Shown one piece after another: positions 61,317-64,000 of a DNA stretch of 64,000 bases. The translations under genes were made by a program, and so were the position numbers. The first letter of the stretch is position 1. Each line of letters starts with the position of its first letter. The stretch is taken from positions 62,001 to 126,000 of the forward strand of contig NZ_FTNR01000004.1 in assembly GCF_900156475.1 (NCBI RefSeq), written 5' to 3'. The stretch comes from Natronorubrum thiooxidans (GTDB lineage Archaea; Halobacteriota; Halobacteria; Halobacteriales; Natrialbaceae). Below the pieces are notes generated by a model. The model was not told where the DNA came from and did not search any database. It was given only the letters and a program-made list of their open reading frames with translations.

Positions 61317-61466
61317 TTACCTGTCGTCCGACTCGTCGGTGTCGTGATTCTCAGCTGATCGGTTTGCGCTCCACCAGTCGATTGCGAGCCAGGGAAGCGA
61401 GAGAGTGACAAGCCCCGCGATAACCGCGAGTGCGAACACCAGCGATTCAATGAGACTCTCGGCCAT
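61317..61466 (-). CDS. Single-span membrane microprotein, 49 residues
   Basis: Starts MAESLIESLVFALAVIAGLV. One hydrophobic span (residues 8-28) is followed by WLAIDWWSANR and an acidic tail HDTDESDDR, with the positive-negative balance of a membrane peptide. A TATA-like ATTTTTAG is centred 28 nt upstream (61490-61498), a leaderless arrangement. Function unknown; not callable with a 60-residue cut-off. Confidence 0.7.
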   Translation of the reverse strand: MAESLIESLVFALAVIAGLVTLSLPWLAIDWWSANRSAENHDTDESDDR

Positions 61467-61525
61467 ATCCGACTCGACGTGTTCGATTCGCTAAAAATCA
61501 CCACCCGGTTCGGTCGTGCTCAAGT

Positions 61526-62647
61526 CTATCGCACGGCCTGTGTCGCCTCGTCGATGATCTCGAGCGCCTCTTTCAACTCGTCCATCCCCGTCGCATACGA
61601 GAGTCGGGCATAGCCCTCGCCGTTCGCGCCGAAGGCGTCACCGGGCACGACAACGACACCTCGCTCGAGCACCTCCGCACACCAGCCCTCGGGCACTTTC
61701 GGCATGACGTAGAACGCCCCCTCGGGTTTCGGGACCTCGAGGCCGGCGTCCTCGAGGCCGTCGAGCACGACGTCGCGACGCTGCTCGAAGGCGTCGACCA
61801 TCTCGGCGACGGGCTCCTGTGGCCCCGTCAGCGCGGCTTCGGCGGCGTACTGTGCGGGCGCGGAGGCACAGGCCTGTCCATACTGGTGGACCCGCAGCAT
61901 CCGTTCGATGCGGCGGTTCGAGCCGGCGACCCAGCCGAGTCGCCAGCCAGTCATCGAGTAGGTTTTCGAGCAGGCGCTGACGACGACGACGTTGTCCGTC
62001 TCGGCGAACTCGAGTGGCGAGCGATGTGTCCCCTCGAAGACGATGTGTTCGTACACCTCATCCGAGAGACAGAGCACGTCGTGTTCGTCGGCGATGCGGG
62101 CGAACTCGCGCATGTCGTCCTCGCTCTGGACGGCTCCGGTTGGATTGGCGGGGCTGTTGACGACGAAGACGGCGGTGTCGTCCGTAATGGCTTCCTCGAC
62201 GGTGGTGGGATCGAGCGTCAGGTCCTCACGCAGCGGGACGGGTTTTGGTGTTCCGTCGGCGATTTTGGTCAGCGCGTCGTAGGAAACAAAGCCCGGATCA
62301 GGGAAGATCACTTCCTCGCCCGGATCGACGTGGGCCTGGAGGACGAGATGCAGCGCCTCGCTGCCTCCCGAGGTTGCGATCATGTCTTCGGGATCGATTT
62401 CGAGGCCGTAGTCACGGTCGTACTTCGCCGAAATCGCTTCGCGAAGGCTGCGTGTCCCCTTGTTCGAGGTGTAGGCGTCGGTCAGGCCGGATTCGATCGC
62501 CTCGATCGCACCGCGGCGGGCGTGGGCGGGCGTTGGAAAATCCGGTTGGCCGATGCCGAGGTTGATTGCGTCATCGCCTGCGGCCTCGAACACTTTCCGA
62601 ATGCCGCTGATCGATACCTGCTCGACTCGATGTGCGAACTCAGTCAT
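61526..62647 (-). CDS. PLP-dependent aminotransferase (aspartate-type, class I)
   Basis: A 373-residue fold-type I aminotransferase. The start MTEFAHRVEQVSISGIRKVF is typical of archaeal AspC/AlaT-like enzymes. Substrate and cofactor elements are NLGIGQPDFPTPAHARRG, the Asn-Pro motif FVVNSPANPTGAVQS, SDEVYEHIVFEG, and the PLP lysine K228 in ACSKTYSMTGWRLGW. The amino acid pair is not evident; aspartate or alanine are likely. The frame to 62881 was rejected as non-family sequence. Confidence 0.93.
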   Translation of the reverse strand: MTEFAHRVEQVSISGIRKVFEAAGDDAINLGIGQPDFPTPAHARRGAIEAIESGLTDAYTSNKGTRSLREAISAKYDRDYGLEIDPEDMIATSGGSEALHLVLQAHVDPGEEVIFPDPGFVSYDALTKIADGTPKPVPLREDLTLDPTTVEEAITDDTAVFVVNSPANPTGAVQSEDDMREFARIADEHDVLCLSDEVYEHIVFEGTHRSPLEFAETDNVVVVSACSKTYSMTGWRLGWVAGSNRRIERMLRVHQYGQACASAPAQYAAEAALTGPQEPVAEMVDAFEQRRDVVLDGLEDAGLEVPKPEGAFYVMPKVPEGWCAEVLERGVVVVPGDAFGANGEGYARLSYATGMDELKEALEIIDEATQAVR

Positions 62648-62792
62648 GCCTAAACCGGGGTCGGCGACCCCGATAACTCTTGATGTGTGAGCATTCGATC
62701 CAGTGTTCGATCGTTCTCGTTTCGTGACGTTCTTGTCTACAGAACTGAACGTGGCGAAACCACTATACAGCCGCCAACGCAGTACTCTGGTA

Positions 62793-63446
62793 ATGACATA
62801 CTCTCGACGACGCCTTCTCGCTGCCGGTGCAACTGGAACGCTCGCGTTGACGGCTGGCTGTCTCGATTTCGTTCGTGGCACCGGTCCGCTCGAACTCGAG
62901 GCCGAACGAGTTGCCCCGACCGACGAGGCGCTCGCCGAAACCGGCTACGGCGAACGGGAGATCTCGGATAGATCGCTCGAGGAGACGGTCGAACTCGGTG
63001 TCGAACGCGACGTTCGAGCAACGATCTGGACCTCGGTGTACGCAAAGGAGATCGAGTACCAGGGACATACCCACGAGGGAAGCGTCTTCGCTGCCGTCTC
63101 GATCCCGGACTTCTCGGTGCTCGGTTACTCGGCCAATCCGATCGCCAACATGGACAACGAGGACCTCCTCGAGGAGTTCATGAGCGAACTCGAGGGCGAC
63201 CGCTCGATCGAGAACGTCACCCACCAGGAGTCGTTCGACCTCGAGATCCTCGGCGAAGGGCGGGACGTCGACGTCTTCGAGGGCGAACGCGAGCTCGAGG
63301 GCGAATCGGTCGACGTCGAAATCGTGCTCTCCTCGTTCAGTCACGACGACGACATCATCGTCTTGTTGGGCAGTTATCCCGCCCCGATGGCCGAGGAGTC
63401 GGCAAACACCGAGATCCTGATGGAGTCCGCCGAACACCCCGTCTGA
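62793..63446 (+). CDS. Tat lipoprotein (DUF6517-like)
   Basis: A 217-residue exported lipoprotein. The signal is SRRRLLAAGATGTLALTAGC: twin arginines then lipobox LTAGC with the lipidated Cys. The mature part is acidic and beta-rich (TIWTSVYAKEIEYQGHTHEG, AAVSIPDFSVLGYSANPIAN). It resembles haloarchaeal DUF6517 lipoproteins as I remember them. Surface located, no known function. The ATG at 62793 is the only one that keeps the signal intact. Confidence 0.85.
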   Translation: MTYSRRRLLAAGATGTLALTAGCLDFVRGTGPLELEAERVAPTDEALAETGYGEREISDRSLEETVELGVERDVRATIWTSVYAKEIEYQGHTHEGSVFAAVSIPDFSVLGYSANPIANMDNEDLLEEFMSELEGDRSIENVTHQESFDLEILGEGRDVDVFEGERELEGESVDVEIVLSSFSHDDDIIVLLGSYPAPMAEESANTEILMESAEHPV

Positions 63447-63570
63447 GCGGTCTCGAGTCGCGAATTGTCTGACGACCTCTTGTGGCTGTCGCTCGCTGTC
63501 TCTCGTCTCAGTCGTCGCTACTCGACTCGAGAGCGGCCGAAAAATCGATCTGCGAGGCGTCGAGGGCGAG

Positions 63571-64000
63571 TTAGTAGAACTCGCGGACGAGGTCCATCGC
63601 GTCGTCGGGTGCGCCGTCTGGAATCTCGGACATGTTCTCGGTGACGCCGTGTTGTTCGTGGTACGGGACGGAGGTTTCGTCCTGGTACATCACGCCCTGA
63701 TACTCCTTGTCGCTGTCGAGGATGACCTCTTTGGCGGCCTCGTAGTCGGTTGGGTCGTGGCCCTCTTCCTCGAGGTCGACGAGGTTGTCGCGGAAGTAGT
63801 CGTAGGTGTCGACGTCGTTGAACGTGACACACGGGCTGAAGACGTTCACGAAGCCGAAGCCGTCGTGTTCGACAGCCTTCTGGACGATTTCCTGGTGACG
63901 CAGTGCGTCGGAGGCAAACGACTGCGCAATAAAGGATGCCCCGGATGCGAGCGCGAGCGCGAGCGGGTTGACCGGCGGCTGTTTCGATCCTTCGGGGGTC
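63571..64000 (-). CDS. 2-oxoacid:ferredoxin oxidoreductase, beta subunit (C-terminal part)
   Basis: The frame is open to the window edge, leaving about 143 visible residues at the C-terminus. It reads TPEGSKQPPVNPLALALASG, then ASFIAQSFASDALRHQEIVQ and FGFVNVFSPCVTFNDVDTYD, ending DAMDLVREFY. These are typical of the TPP-binding beta subunit of haloarchaeal 2-oxoacid:ferredoxin oxidoreductases; I recall the SPCVTFNDVDTYDYF block from the 2-oxoglutarate (KorB) enzyme rather than the pyruvate one, but the visible part cannot prove it. It yields acyl-CoA and reduced ferredoxin. The upstream part and the alpha subunit are outside the window. Confidence 0.88.
   Translation of the reverse strand, partial: TPEGSKQPPVNPLALALASGASFIAQSFASDALRHQEIVQKAVEHDGFGFVNVFSPCVTFNDVDTYDYFRDNLVDLEEEGHDPTDYEAAKEVILDSDKEYQGVMYQDETSVPYHEQHGVTENMSEIPDGAPDDAMDLVREFY

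Noticed and set aside
1-64000. CRISPR arrays, transposases, integrases, phage genes, rRNA genes.
   Set aside because: None found: no regularly spaced repeats, no DDE/HUH or integrase motifs in any frame read, and no rRNA-like sequence.

Overview
The window is about 64 kb of chromosome from an extremely halophilic archaeon, most likely of the Natrialbales (Haloterrigena/Natrinema/Natronorubrum-like). The evidence is high GC with very frequent CTCGAG (Leu-Glu) codon pairs, strongly acidic proteins, a TFB, an archaeal proteasome beta subunit, GTP cyclohydrolase III, twin-arginine lipoproteins, many small zinc-finger proteins, and TATA boxes lying about 25-28 nt before start codons (leaderless transcripts). 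The genus is an inference from overall character. I see no transposase, integrase, phage module or CRISPR array, so this reads as core or near-core chromosome.

Layout. 1-5.2 kb: end of a TFB gene, an MFS transporter, an Xre-CBS regulator, a DUF555 protein, a tiny membrane protein, proteasome beta (psmB) and a DUF4013 membrane protein. 5.2-11.9 kb: a sugar ABC importer (ATPase, two permeases, Tat lipoprotein) read leftward, with a Gfo/Idh/MocA dehydrogenase upstream and a divergent ThuA-domain protein, together resembling a rhizobial thu (trehalose/disaccharide) set. 11.9-18 kb: DUF389 protein, eIF2B-like protein, Mrp-type Fe-S carrier ATPase, a UDG-family protein, a nucleotidyltransferase-like protein and tRNA-Ser(TGA). 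18.1-24.8 kb: the methylaspartate-cycle block: glutamate mutase (mamA, mamB), methylaspartate ammonia-lyase (mal), mesaconyl-CoA hydratase (mch) and a CitE-type lyase in one leftward operon, with the CoA-transferase mct divergent. These carry glutamate to mesaconyl-CoA, methylmalyl-CoA, glyoxylate and propionyl-CoA for acetyl-CoA assimilation.

24.9-36.5 kb: small regulators and zinc proteins, GTP cyclohydrolase III, a CBS-zinc-ribbon protein, pgk overlapping a GNAT gene, tRNA-Thr(TGT), a secreted protein, a UspA protein, an acyl-CoA ligase with a coupled enoyl-CoA hydratase, a dCTP-deaminase-like protein and a MOSC protein. 36.6-39.3 kb: the most unusual gene, a 906-residue protein that appears to join a degenerate actin/FtsA/Hsp70-type domain to a coiled coil of about 500 residues and a C-terminal membrane anchor. 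39.4-50.7 kb: two rubrerythrin-like zinc microproteins around a large palindrome and an MFS carrier, a SHOCT protein, a HAD phosphatase, a TraB protein translationally coupled to an M50 site-2-type protease, purM and two HTH regulators. 50.7-64 kb: a minimal HExxH membrane protein, an archaeal OLA1/YchF-like GTPase, a UbiA prenyltransferase divergent from a TPP enzyme, a Tat-exported protein, a GlcD-type flavoprotein, an F420-type oxidoreductase, a quinone-reductase-like MDR, an aminotransferase, a Tat lipoprotein and the end of a 2-oxoacid:ferredoxin oxidoreductase beta subunit.

Start codons were often moved inward from the longest open frame, using conserved N-termini and the TATA-to-start spacing. 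Functions rest on motifs read by eye; no database search was possible.
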